Positions 46,001 through 53,515 of a DNA stretch of 64,000 bases are shown here, one piece after another (the stretch's first letter is position 1; every line of letters begins with the position of its first letter). This DNA comes from Humibacillus xanthopallidus (GTDB taxonomy: Bacteria; Actinomycetota; Actinomycetes; Actinomycetales; Dermatophilaceae). The DNA lies in contig NZ_VFPM01000002.1 of the NCBI RefSeq assembly GCF_006716675.1, positions 372,001-436,000 on the forward strand. Reading direction: 5' to 3'. Position numbers and translations under genes: made by a program. The notes below the pieces were generated by a model. That model made no database searches and was not told the origin of the DNA. It was given only the letters and a program-made list of their open reading frames with translations.

Positions 46001-46646
46001 GTGGAACGTTGCCTCGCGTCATATCGAGCGTCGACTCAGCGGTGCGGGCCAGAAGGACACCATGATCGATGTGGTGTTCAGACCAAGATCGGACCTCGTT
46101 CTGGGTGCTAGCACGGATGGCACCGTCCGTATGTGGAATGCGTCCAAGAGCGGCGATCCCGTGCGCGTATTCGGCTCCCCGGGCACAATTCCCCTGTCGA
46201 ATATGGCCGTCTCGGCCGATGGCAAGTGGTTGGCGACCGTATCGGTGGACTACGAGGTTCGGGTGTACCGCATCGACGACGGTCAACTCGTGCAGACGCT
46301 TCACGGACCCTCGAGCGTGATCGGCGACGTGACGTTCAGTCCCGACGCCTCCAGGGTCGCGGTCGCCGCTGGTGACGGTCGCGTCTATGTCTGGGACCGT
46401 GATACAGGCGAGGCTCGGGGGTCTATGCAGCGGCACAGTGGCGCGGTGAACAGCGTGGAGTTCACGCCCGACGGCACCCAGCTCATCACGGCTAGCGATG
46501 ACGGTACGGCGGCCGTGTACGACTGCACTCCCTGCATGGAGATGGCCAACCTCATTCCCAAGGTGGCTGCGCGATTGGACGCCCGCGCAAAGGGGGTCGC
46601 GGCCCCATTCGACGAGAGTTCGAGCCGCCCCATCGCCCGAACCTAG
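42999..46646 (+). CDS. nSTAND-type NTPase with membrane segment and WD40 repeats
   Basis: The 1215-residue protein begins with the nSTAND1 signature CPYKGLQSYDEGDEEYYFGRD (shown in part: PYKGL and YYFGRD). Walker A is GPSGVGKSS (59-67) and Walker B is ILDQFEE (D154). A helical region follows to about 450, then one membrane segment (about 457-478, LVAAALVVLLVGTVVVGVLA) and a WD40-type propeller region from about 540 to 1190, with units such as FSPDGKSFVTGSSDGRVKLFD and FTPDGTQLITASDDGTAAVYD. STAND proteins sense a trigger with their repeats and oligomerise on ATP binding. Paired with a SIR2-like effector and a small membrane protein, it fits a defence or abortive-infection module. TTA codons occur at 44130 and 45615. 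Confidence 0.9.
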   Translation: MISNTPTLGAAPSARLADCPYKGLQSYDEGDEEYYFGRDGDRDLVIANLMASRLTILYGPSGVGKSSLLRAGVAGLMRSMPRTAFSYLAVGNAVVVYFASWRQRPLEALGEALRAAIPGGPSRPGYTPPDGPMSVELLRDVTENLDADVYFILDQFEEEALYADPESAEEFASELGRILGAQNLRANLLIAVREDALAKLDRLEGHVPALFENKLRLEHLDEHAARAAIEQPLVRFNDGRPEDERITIEPALVDELLVQLRTGRLSVSDAGQGSRDMEAVTIETPFLQLVMTRLWAEEQARGSHVLRLSTLRELGNAERIVRTHLDTVLAALTDTQRSVAASIFRYLVTPSGMKIAHTAEDLAEYAGMTDERDIVPVLEELSSGRERILRPVEPSMDRPSSPRYEIFHDVLGPAVLDWRRRFVADVARAESERELQSRKHDEEVRHRETRRRLRRTRLVAAALVVLLVGTVVVGVLAKRNGDEAQRNADAARSSALLSQSRELLASRPAVALARAREAYELTGEPAAAAAVRVAYDADKERLVVRAGTGSAYVARFSPDGKSFVTGSSDGRVKLFDTATGRLIRQFPTAKGGIYRAQFSPDGSMLEISTGVPDATVYDVETGRSLLVIDDHQYLVTAAWGVMDGDQVLFTGGYGHEARSWSPKTGRLLLSYKAGGSDPASVAVSGDSTKVALASTDTLSVLDSRSGKLLKKTQFDGDLDSLAFVGSKSDRLAVWIRPPDEFWGLAFWDWNTETSIAERSDVSRTPSAIALSPNRQYLASVFDKEVHIFNAGTGELEQRLRAPDLLYAVDFSPDGSYVVTGGYGGQVAVWRWGSSEPAPVATMLGHGGTIEDVSFSPARPDLLVSAADDGTVRLWQATRDSTVAKVTYWMQGADLSPDGRTIAAVSDQGVLNVWHRSSGQGDEPEWLSSDTTQVVYWRVRWLPDATGVLVSNNWAWAPQLRELSADDMSEPFDENDRVTFGLAVSTSGKLVAMGDGNNRVVLWNVASRHIERRLSGAGQKDTMIDVVFRPRSDLVLGASTDGTVRMWNASKSGDPVRVFGSPGTIPLSNMAVSADGKWLATVSVDYEVRVYRIDDGQLVQTLHGPSSVIGDVTFSPDASRVAVAAGDGRVYVWDRDTGEARGSMQRHSGAVNSVEFTPDGTQLITASDDGTAAVYDCTPCMEMANLIPKVAARLDARAKGVAAPFDESSSRPIART

Positions 46647-46648
46647 GC

Positions 46649-46665
46649 GGAGTAGCCACTACTCC
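46649..46665 (+). terminator. Short hairpin after the STAND gene
   Basis: GGAGTAG and CTACTCC form a 7-bp stem with a 3-nt loop, 3 bp after the stop. It is weak and lies between convergent genes, so its role as terminator is only likely. Confidence 0.4.
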
Positions 46666-46763
46666 AGTCTTGCTCCTTCGAAGGGCTCTGACGTGGGGCA
46701 CGCGGCAGCGCTGCAACTGAGCGATGAGTCTCTGCCGGTGGCGTGTCACTGCTTGGATGACCT

Positions 46764-47909
46764 CTACTGCAGGTACCCGCCCGTCGGGCCGACCACGGAG
46801 CCGAGCCGCGGAGCGTACTGGTCGAAGTACACGCGCGAGATGAGGTCACGGCGGCTGCGGACGCCGGCCTTGTCGAAGATCGACTTGAGGTGGTCCTGAA
46901 CGGTGTAGGCCGACACGTGGAGGGTCGCCGCGATCTCCTTCGTGTCGACACCCTGCAGGACGAGCCGCGTGACGTCGCGTTCGCGCGCCGTGAGGTCGAA
47001 CGCGGCGACGACGAGCTCGACGATCTCCGGCGGTCGCGCCTCCTCGATCGTGATGACGACGTCGCCGCTGATGCCGTTGCGTGAGGCGAGCGGCGCGGCG
47101 TGGAGGAGCAGCCAGTGACCGGATGCGGCGCGCACACGTCCACGTGGCAGTCCCGCACCTGGGATGCTGAGGCTGTGGCGGGCGGCGGCGACGAGGGTGA
47201 AGACGATGCCCATCGGGTCGATGACGTGCGGTGCCGACCGGAGTTCGGCGAGGCGCTCCTCCGCGCCGAGGCTGATCTGGGTCACCTCGTCGGTCGCGTC
47301 CACGATGATCACCGCCGGACCGGTGGATGCGGAGCGGCCGGTGGGCTCCAGCTGATCGGGCTCGGCAAGGCGCGCGAGCACGCCGCCGCGCACTCCGCGG
47401 GCGAACGACTCCGACAGCGATCCCAGGAACTCGACGTCGTCGGGGCCGAACTTCGGGTCGGTGGAACCACGGAAGAGAGCCATGCCGCCCCACATGCCGA
47501 GGGTGTCCTTGAAGAGCACCCGCGCCTCGTCGCCGAACCCGAAGATGGGCTTGATCAGCTGATTCATGCGGAGTGAGTGGTCGACGTAGTCGGGCATCGA
47601 CTCGTGCATGCCGATCGCCGACCGGTCGGTGAGGGCGAGCTGGCGGAACGACGACTGCTCCTGTCCGCCGTACTCGATGTTCGCGAAGAGCACGTCCTGC
47701 GAGTCGGTTTCGGCGAGTGCGCCGTACTTCCGTCCGCTGGTGAGCAACAGCGACGCGGGGTCGTGCGTGGCGATGCACGCAGCCTCCCACGGCACCGCGC
47801 GCCGCACAGCAGTCGATGCCTCGCCGAGGAACTCGTCGAGGTCCAGCCCTGCACGCGAGAGCACGTCGACATCCCCCCGGACGCGCTCGGCCGTCAGCCG
47901 ATTCCCCAT
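46764..47909 (-). CDS. LuxR-family transcriptional regulator
   Basis: The 381-residue protein ends in a LuxR-type HTH: LTARERDVTRLVLQGVDTKEIA, LHVSAYTVQDHLKSIFDKAG and VRSRRDL. The N-terminal 200 residues (MGNRLTAERVRGDVD, AVPWEAACIATHDPASLL) resemble a GAF/PAS-like sensor domain; no phosphoacceptor Asp is seen. The start at 47909 (MGNRL) is preferred over a 68-residue low-complexity upstream extension. It is divergent from the FAD oxidase gene and could control it. It is convergent with the STAND gene. Confidence 0.85.
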   Translation of the reverse strand: MGNRLTAERVRGDVDVLSRAGLDLDEFLGEASTAVRRAVPWEAACIATHDPASLLLTSGRKYGALAETDSQDVLFANIEYGGQEQSSFRQLALTDRSAIGMHESMPDYVDHSLRMNQLIKPIFGFGDEARVLFKDTLGMWGGMALFRGSTDPKFGPDDVEFLGSLSESFARGVRGGVLARLAEPDQLEPTGRSASTGPAVIIVDATDEVTQISLGAEERLAELRSAPHVIDPMGIVFTLVAAARHSLSIPGAGLPRGRVRAASGHWLLLHAAPLASRNGISGDVVITIEEARPPEIVELVVAAFDLTARERDVTRLVLQGVDTKEIAATLHVSAYTVQDHLKSIFDKAGVRSRRDLISRVYFDQYAPRLGSVVGPTGGYLQ

Positions 47910-48447
47910 GCGCACAGTATGCCGCGGGGTGCGCGCCCGCGGATATCCCAGAAGTGTGGGGTCCGCGCCGTCCACCGCGGAGGGAGGCGAAAGTCCCCGA
48001 ACACGTGGGATGTCGCGCGGCGCCGCCGGCGCCGAGTCTCGTCTCGTGACCATCACCATCCGAACGGCCTCCGTCGACGACCACGGCCGGCTCATGCACG
48101 CCGAGGACGCCACGGCTCAGGCCTGCCTCGCGTTCGTGCGTCTGGAACGCGAGCTCGAATGCCGCGGTCTCGCCCTCGCAGCGCTCAGGAGGCTGACGGT
48201 GCTGTCACCGGCACCGGCGCCCGATGCCGACGCCGCCGAGCCGCTCGCCACCGGGCGCTCGCGACCGACGACAGCACCTGGCGACATCGTCGATCTCATC
48301 CGCGAGCGGCTCACACCCGAGGGCGCCCACGTGCCTGTCGACGTGCTGCCGGCAGAGCGTCTTGCCCAGCCGGGCTTGCTCGTCGCGCTCCGCGCCGAGG
48401 TGGTCTCACCTCCGTCCACCCCATCCACCACCCACGAAGGAACTCCC
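47910..48447. other. Intergenic region between LuxR and FAD oxidase genes
   Basis: These 538 bp separate divergent genes. The frame of the downstream oxidase stays open back to about 47608, so a GTG-initiated N-terminal extension (from about 48047, beginning MTITIRTASVDD if GTG is used) cannot be excluded. A promoter region is equally likely. GAAGGAAC sits just before 48448, supporting the shorter start. Confidence 0.4.
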
Positions 48448-49803
48448 ATGTCTGCATCCACTCTCGACGTCGCGGCGTTGCGGGACGTCTCGGGCCTCCT
48501 GCTCCCCGGCGACGCCGGTTACGACGAGGCGAGCACGCCCTGGAACCTCGCGTTCCCGCTGCACCCGACCGCGGTTGCCGTGCCGCACTCGATCGACGAG
48601 GTGATCACCGCGGTGACCGCGGCAGCCGAGCTCGGCCTGCGGGTCGCGCCCCAGAGCACGGGGCACCTCTCGTCGACGCTCGCCGGTCGCGAGGACGACA
48701 CCCTGCTGCTGCGCCTGCATGAGCTCACCGGGGTGACGGTCGACCCGGTCGCCCGCACGGCGCGGATGCTCGGAGGCACGCTGTGGCGCGACGTCGTCGC
48801 GGCGGCCGCGCCGCACGGGCTCACCGCCCTGCACGGCAGCGCCGGAGACGTCGCCGTCGCCGGGTACGTTCTCGGCGGCGGCCTCTCGTTCTACGGCCGC
48901 CGCCATGGCCTCGCCTGCAGCTCCGTGCGCGCGTTCGAGGTGGTGACGGCCGACGGCGCCCTCGTGCGTGCGACCGCCGACGAGCACCCGGACCTCTTCT
49001 GGGCGCTGCGCGGCGGCGGGTTCGGGTTCGGCGCGGTCGTCGCCGTCGAGCTCGACCTGCTGCCCTACGCCGACGTGTATGCCGGCATGCTGCTGTGGGA
49101 CCTGGCTCGCGGCGCGGAGGTGCTCCGCGCGTGGGCCGAGTGGACCTCGCGGGCTCCCGAGTCGGCGACCACCAGCATCCGGTTCATGCGGTTCCCGCCG
49201 ATCCCCGACCTGCCGCCGTTCCTTAGCGGTCGCAGCCTCGTCGTCATCGACGGCGCGGTCCTCGAGAGCGACGAGAGGGCCGCCGAGCTGCTCGCACCCC
49301 TGCGTGCGCTGGGGCCGGAGATGGACACGTTCGGCCGTATGCCGGCCGCCGGGCTCCTCGGGGTCCACATGGACCCGCCTGCCCCGACGCCCGGCGTGAG
49401 CGACCACGCGATGCTCACCGCTCTCCCGCCCGAGGCGATCGACGCGCTCATCGCCGTGGCCGGCCCGGGCGCCGACACGCCGCTCATGGTCGCGGAGCTG
49501 CGGCACGCGGGCGGTGCGCTCGACGCGTCGACAGATGCCGCACTGCCGCATCTGTGCGGGCAGTACGCGCTGTTCGCCTTGAGCGCCGTGCCGGTCCCCG
49601 ACCTGCTGGCGCCCGGCGAGCAGGTGACGAAGGCGGTCGTCGACGCGCTGCGACCGTGGGCGGCGGCCACGGACTTCCCGAACTTCGCAGAGCGCCAGGT
49701 CGCGGCATCCGCCCTCTACGACGAGGTCACCAGCGCACGCCTCACGGCGATACGAGACCGGTACGACCCAACCCGGATGTGGCTTGCCGCGCACGCGGTC
49801 TGA
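48448..49803 (+). CDS. FAD-linked oxidase (berberine-bridge-like/VAO family)
   Basis: The 451-residue protein has the PCMH-type FAD fold: FPLHPTAVAVPHSIDEV, LRVAPQSTGHLSSTLAG, VGG-like LGGTLWRDVVAAA, GDVAVAGYVLGGGLSFYGRRHG and VVTADGALVRATADEHPDLFWALRGGG. The C-terminus (FPNFAE, ARLTAIRDRYDPTRMW) is the berberine-like cap. These enzymes oxidise alcohols or ring carbons with O2. The start at 48448 has GAAGGA about 7 bp upstream. No N-terminal signal is seen, so it is probably cytosolic. The secreted protein gene follows 32 bp downstream and may be co-transcribed. Confidence 0.88.
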   Translation: MSASTLDVAALRDVSGLLLPGDAGYDEASTPWNLAFPLHPTAVAVPHSIDEVITAVTAAAELGLRVAPQSTGHLSSTLAGREDDTLLLRLHELTGVTVDPVARTARMLGGTLWRDVVAAAAPHGLTALHGSAGDVAVAGYVLGGGLSFYGRRHGLACSSVRAFEVVTADGALVRATADEHPDLFWALRGGGFGFGAVVAVELDLLPYADVYAGMLLWDLARGAEVLRAWAEWTSRAPESATTSIRFMRFPPIPDLPPFLSGRSLVVIDGAVLESDERAAELLAPLRALGPEMDTFGRMPAAGLLGVHMDPPAPTPGVSDHAMLTALPPEAIDALIAVAGPGADTPLMVAELRHAGGALDASTDAALPHLCGQYALFALSAVPVPDLLAPGEQVTKAVVDALRPWAAATDFPNFAERQVAASALYDEVTSARLTAIRDRYDPTRMWLAAHAV

Positions 49804-49835
49804 TCCACGACACCAACCAAGGAGAAAAGAACGAC

Positions 49836-50366
49836 ATGCGAAGCACCACCCGAACCGTCGCCCGAACGGTCGTCGGCGGCGTCATGACGGCCCTCGCCCT
49901 CGGAGCAGCCGTCCTCCCGGCCGCCGCCGCGCCGGCACCCGACTCGGCGGCGATCACGAACCAGCTGGTCGCGAAGACGCGAGCCGCAGTCGCGAAGTTC
50001 CACGAGGTCGACGCCGCGGTCGCAGCCGGCTACGTGCCAGTCGGCGAGTGTGCCGAGAGTCCGGACGGGGCGATGGGCATCCACTTCATGAACCCCGCGC
50101 TCATCACGCCCGGGGTCGTCGACCCTGCCCGCCCGCCCTTCCTCACCTACGGCCCGTCCACGGACGGGGGACTGGAGCTGTGGAGCGCTGAGTTCTTCGA
50201 GCCCGAGGTCGGCCAGCCCACCCCGATGTACGGCGGGCAAGCCTTCGATGGCCCGATGCCCGGTCACGAGCCCGGCATGCCGACGCACTACGACCTGCAC
50301 GTGTGGGTCGGCACGCACAACCAAGCAGGCCTGTTCGCCCCATGGAACCCGGGTCTGCACTGCTGA
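49836..50366 (+). CDS. Secreted protein of unknown function
   Basis: The 176-residue protein has a Sec-type signal peptide (RSTTRTVARTVVGGVMTALALGAAVLPAAAA, split here: basic start, hydrophobic core about 13-28, AAA-type cleavage near 32). The mature part has KFHEVDAAVAAGYVPVGEC, MGIHFMNPALI and THYDLHVWVGTHNQAG; His-rich motifs (GIHFMN, HYDLHVW) suggest metal binding. The family with these motifs is known only as conserved hypothetical secreted proteins. Two Cys (near 68 and the C-terminal HC) may form a disulphide. AAGGAG precedes the start. A strong hairpin follows at 50384. Confidence 0.75.
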   Translation: MRSTTRTVARTVVGGVMTALALGAAVLPAAAAPAPDSAAITNQLVAKTRAAVAKFHEVDAAVAAGYVPVGECAESPDGAMGIHFMNPALITPGVVDPARPPFLTYGPSTDGGLELWSAEFFEPEVGQPTPMYGGQAFDGPMPGHEPGMPTHYDLHVWVGTHNQAGLFAPWNPGLHC

Positions 50367-50383
50367 GAGTCGTGCATGGGCAG

Positions 50384-50411
50384 GGGCAGGTCGCTGAGAA
50401 GCGACCTGCCC
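50384..50411 (+). terminator. Strong intrinsic terminator-like hairpin
   Basis: A perfect 12-bp stem (GGGCAGGTCGCT with AGCGACCTGCCC) has a GAGA loop, 17 bp after the secreted protein stop. The remaining bases to 50629 hold no credible gene. Confidence 0.9.
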
Positions 50412-50629
50412 GGCACGACCCGGCCATCTGGCCGCGGCGATGCGCTCGAAGTGGCGGCAGGGTCGGGGGACCGGTCACGGCAGATGATGTCCACGCACCG
50501 GTTGGCCCTCGCGAACTGGCCACGACTGCGGCATGACACCCCGAGGGAGAACGTCATGACTGCCCAGGCCCGGAACCTCGACCCCGTCGAGGACGGTCGT
50601 GATCCGCTCGACGGTGACGTCCTTCGTCC

Positions 50630-51904
50630 TCACCGAGATCCCCCGAGGCCCTGACGGTCCCCGGTCAGCCAGATTTCCGGGTCGGCGCCGGGCTTGCGGG
50701 CGATCTCGTCAACCAGCCTGCGGTGGTGTCGCTCCAAGGGAGGTCGGCGGTCTGCCGTCACCTCGGCTCGCAGATCCGTGAAGAGGGCACTGAGGCGTCG
50801 GGTCACCTGCGGGCTCGACAGCCCCGCCTCGACCACCTCCGTCAGCGCCAGGTCGACGACATCGGGCCAGGTCGCAGACCGCAGCAGGACCACACCGTCC
50901 CCGGCCGAGCTCGCGAGCCGGATGGGGCCCAGGTCCAGGCCTGCCGCCTCGAGCAGGACTCCCTCGACCTCGTCGAGGGCGCGGACCGCGGTGGTCGGGT
51001 CGTTCACGCTGGGCGAGAGGGCCCGGAGGGCCACGTCGATGAGCAGGCGCAGCGCGTACAGCGGGTCGTACTTGAGCGACCGCTCCGGGTGCACGAGCAG
51101 GCATCGCGAGAGCTCCCGCTCCGTCGGGGTGTCTTGGCCCCGGGTCACGAGGGCGATGGGGGCGCCCACCGTGATGCCGTCGCCCACCCCGACGAGCAGG
51201 TCCACGCGGGCTCCCGTGCGCTCGGCGAGACGTCGAAGCCGAGCCACGTCGACACCGACCAGCTGGCCGGACCGGCCGACCTGGCGCGCTGCGACCGCGC
51301 CCTCCGGTGGCTGCGGCAACGACAAGAGCACTTCACCGCTGTGCGCCACCGCGCCGGCGTGTCGTCGCCGCAGCTGCACCCGAGCCATCCGCCCGATGTC
51401 CGAACACAGGAAGTCGACCTTGATGCGCCGCGCGACCGTGGAGATGAGCGCAAGGAACCACACCATGCTGATGAGGAGCGCCGTGACGGCGAGGACGACG
51501 CTCATCACGGGCACGAAGGTCTCCGTCCCGGCGGAGCCGATGTCGACGAGGGCCACGAAGGAGAAGGTGATGGTCCCGAGAAAGGACGCAAGCGCCCACC
51601 GCGTCGTGCGGGCCCGCATGAAGTACGTCACCGTTCGAGGGGAGTAGGCGGACGAGCCGTACTGGATCACGAGCAGGATGACCGAGAAGACGAAACCCGT
51701 GAAGGTCACCATGCCGCCACCGATCGCGGCGAGCAGGGTCTGGGCGGAGGACGGCGACACGAGGGTGAGGCCCACGTCGCGCAGCGAGTCGTCGAGCTGC
51801 CCGGTGACCACCGCCATGACGAAGGCGACGACGATTCCCGCGAACGGGATGACCCAGAAGGCTGTCTCCCACCACAGCCGCAGTCGATGCAGTCGCAGGA
51901 TCAC
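50630..51904 (-). CDS. DUF2254-family membrane protein
   Basis: The predicted protein (424 residues from GTG at 51904) has four hydrophobic segments in its first 190 residues (WWETAFWVIPFAGIVVAFV, LLAAIGGGMVTFTGFVFSV, ASFLGTITFSFVALV, VVLAVTALLISMVWFLAL) and the family motifs VIQYGSSAYSPRTV, DPLYALRLLIDVALRALSP and NDPTTAVRALD. The C-terminal half is cytosolic. Function in the family is unknown. The frame is open up to 52093, but the extra N-terminus is low-complexity and the family usually starts just before the first membrane segment. It is divergent from the AlaRS-like gene. Confidence 0.8.
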   Translation of the reverse strand: MILRLHRLRLWWETAFWVIPFAGIVVAFVMAVVTGQLDDSLRDVGLTLVSPSSAQTLLAAIGGGMVTFTGFVFSVILLVIQYGSSAYSPRTVTYFMRARTTRWALASFLGTITFSFVALVDIGSAGTETFVPVMSVVLAVTALLISMVWFLALISTVARRIKVDFLCSDIGRMARVQLRRRHAGAVAHSGEVLLSLPQPPEGAVAARQVGRSGQLVGVDVARLRRLAERTGARVDLLVGVGDGITVGAPIALVTRGQDTPTERELSRCLLVHPERSLKYDPLYALRLLIDVALRALSPSVNDPTTAVRALDEVEGVLLEAAGLDLGPIRLASSAGDGVVLLRSATWPDVVDLALTEVVEAGLSSPQVTRRLSALFTDLRAEVTADRRPPLERHHRRLVDEIARKPGADPEIWLTGDRQGLGGSR

Positions 51905-52116
51905 TGGATCAGGTGCAGAGTCGACATCCGGCCGTGGCCTCCGTGATCTCCAATGCGATCCGGATCTGGTGGAGGATCCAGGAGTTGAACCCGGCAAGGC
52001 GCCCCAAGTGCGCATCCCCCTTGTTGTTGACCGTGAGGTTACGGCGGGTTCGCAGGTGGCGCAACCGTTTCGGTCATTCTCGGGACGGATCACGGTGTGT
52101 GGTGTGCAATCTGGAC

Positions 52117-53514
52117 ATGGATGCCGACGCGATTCGGGCCGCGTTCCTCGAGTACATGACCGAGCAGGGGCACGTCGTGATCCCGCGGGCGCCGCTCATT
52201 CCGAGAGACGACCCGACGACCCTCTTCACCGGCAGCGGGATGCAGCCGTTGCTTCCCTACCTCCTCGGCGCCGATCACCCGGCGGGGACCCGTCTCGCCG
52301 ACAGCCAGACCTGCCTACGCGTCCAGGACATCGAGGAGGTCGGCGACAACCGTCACACGACGTTCTTCGAGATGCTCGGCAACTGGAGCCTCGGCGACTA
52401 CTTCAAGGACGAGCAGATCCGGCAGTTCTGGACCTTCCTCACTGAGCGCGTGGGCCTCGACCCCGACCGCATCTACGTGTCGTGCTTCATCGGGGACCCC
52501 ACCCACGGCATACCGAAGGACGACGAGTCCGCCGCGGTCTGGACTCGCCTCTTCGCGGAGGCCGGCATCGCCGCCGACCAGGTCGAGGTGGACACCGAGG
52601 AGCACGCCGCCTCGGTCGGCACCGGTGGGGCCCGGATCGCCTTCTACGGCAAGAAGAACTGGTGGTGCCGCGGTGGGAAGGCCGAGGAGATGCCGATCGG
52701 CGAGCCCGGCGGCCCCGACACCGAGGTCTTCTACCTCTTCCCGCACATCGAGCACGACCCCGCCTACGGCACCCACTGCCACCAGAACTGCGACTGCGGC
52801 CGTTTCATCGAGCTCGGCAACTCGGTCTTCATGGAGTATCGGCGCACCGAGACGGGCTTCGAGCCCCTTCCGCGCCGCAACGTCGACTACGGCGGGGGTC
52901 TGGCCCGCATCGCGGCGGCCGCGCTCAACACCTCCGACGTCTTCCGCATCGGGCTGCTCTGGCCGATCGTCGAGCAGCTCGAGGTGCTCTCGGGCCGCAG
53001 CTACGACGACGAGACCCACGCCATGCGCGTCATCGCCGACCACCTGCGCGGAGCCACCTTCCTCGCAGTCGACGGGGTGCGGCCGGGCAACAAGGCCCAG
53101 GGCTACGTCATGCGACGCCTCATCCGCAGAGCCGTCCGCTACGCCTTCAAGCTCGGCCTCGAGGAGAACTTCTTCCCGCAGATCATCCCCACCGTCGCCG
53201 GCATCTACGACGTGCACTATCCCGAGGTGAAGCAGCACGCCGACACCGTCGTCGCGATCCTGGCCAAGGAGGAACAGGCCTTCCGCCGTACCCTGCGCAA
53301 GGGCCTCAAGCAGCTGGGCGGCTACCGGAGGACCGGGGTCACGGGGGCCGAGCTGTTCGTCCTCTACGACACCTTCGGTTTCCCCGTCGAGCTGTCGACC
53401 GAGGAGGCGCGTCAGCGGGGCATCACCGTGAGCGAGACGTGGCGCGCGGAGTTCGACGAGCAGATGGCGGCGCAACGGGCGCGCTCGCAGCAGGCCACGA
53501 GCCTTCACGCCTGA
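52117..53514 (+). CDS. AlaRS-like protein lacking editing and C-Ala domains
   Basis: The 465-residue protein contains the alanyl-tRNA synthetase catalytic core: SGMQPLLPYLLG, RVQDIEEVGDNRHTTFFEML followed by GNWSLGDYFK (motif 2 region), GNSVFMEY and the motif 3 GGGLARI. The tRNA-recognition helices (HLRGATFLAVDGVRPGNKAQ, RRLIRRAVRYAFKLG) are present. It ends at about 465, whereas bacterial AlaRS is about 870-900 residues and continues with the editing and C-Ala domains. It is therefore not the housekeeping enzyme. It could load Ala on a carrier protein or a tRNA for non-ribosomal use. It is 1 bp from an aspartate 4-decarboxylase gene that makes alanine. Confidence 0.85.
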   Translation: MDADAIRAAFLEYMTEQGHVVIPRAPLIPRDDPTTLFTGSGMQPLLPYLLGADHPAGTRLADSQTCLRVQDIEEVGDNRHTTFFEMLGNWSLGDYFKDEQIRQFWTFLTERVGLDPDRIYVSCFIGDPTHGIPKDDESAAVWTRLFAEAGIAADQVEVDTEEHAASVGTGGARIAFYGKKNWWCRGGKAEEMPIGEPGGPDTEVFYLFPHIEHDPAYGTHCHQNCDCGRFIELGNSVFMEYRRTETGFEPLPRRNVDYGGGLARIAAAALNTSDVFRIGLLWPIVEQLEVLSGRSYDDETHAMRVIADHLRGATFLAVDGVRPGNKAQGYVMRRLIRRAVRYAFKLGLEENFFPQIIPTVAGIYDVHYPEVKQHADTVVAILAKEEQAFRRTLRKGLKQLGGYRRTGVTGAELFVLYDTFGFPVELSTEEARQRGITVSETWRAEFDEQMAAQRARSQQATSLHA

Positions 53515-53515
53515 C

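Noticed and set aside
34862..46646. Lanthipeptide transporter or immunity gene in the neighbourhood
   Set aside because: No ABC transporter, LanT or LanP-like sequence is present; the membrane protein at 41233 has one segment and no ATPase motif.
11650..46764. Direct-repeat attachment sites for the island
   Set aside because: I looked for a second copy of the tRNA-Tyr 3' end at the right side and saw none; without it an att pair cannot be claimed.
50376..50654. Small gene after the terminator at 50384
   Set aside because: It starts before and reads through the hairpin; Arg/Pro-rich composition and no good ribosome site for the full frame.
51905..52116. T-box riboswitch ahead of the AlaRS-like gene
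   Set aside because: The 212-bp interval shows no T-box consensus or terminator/antiterminator pair, and the sequence is shared with a divergent promoter.
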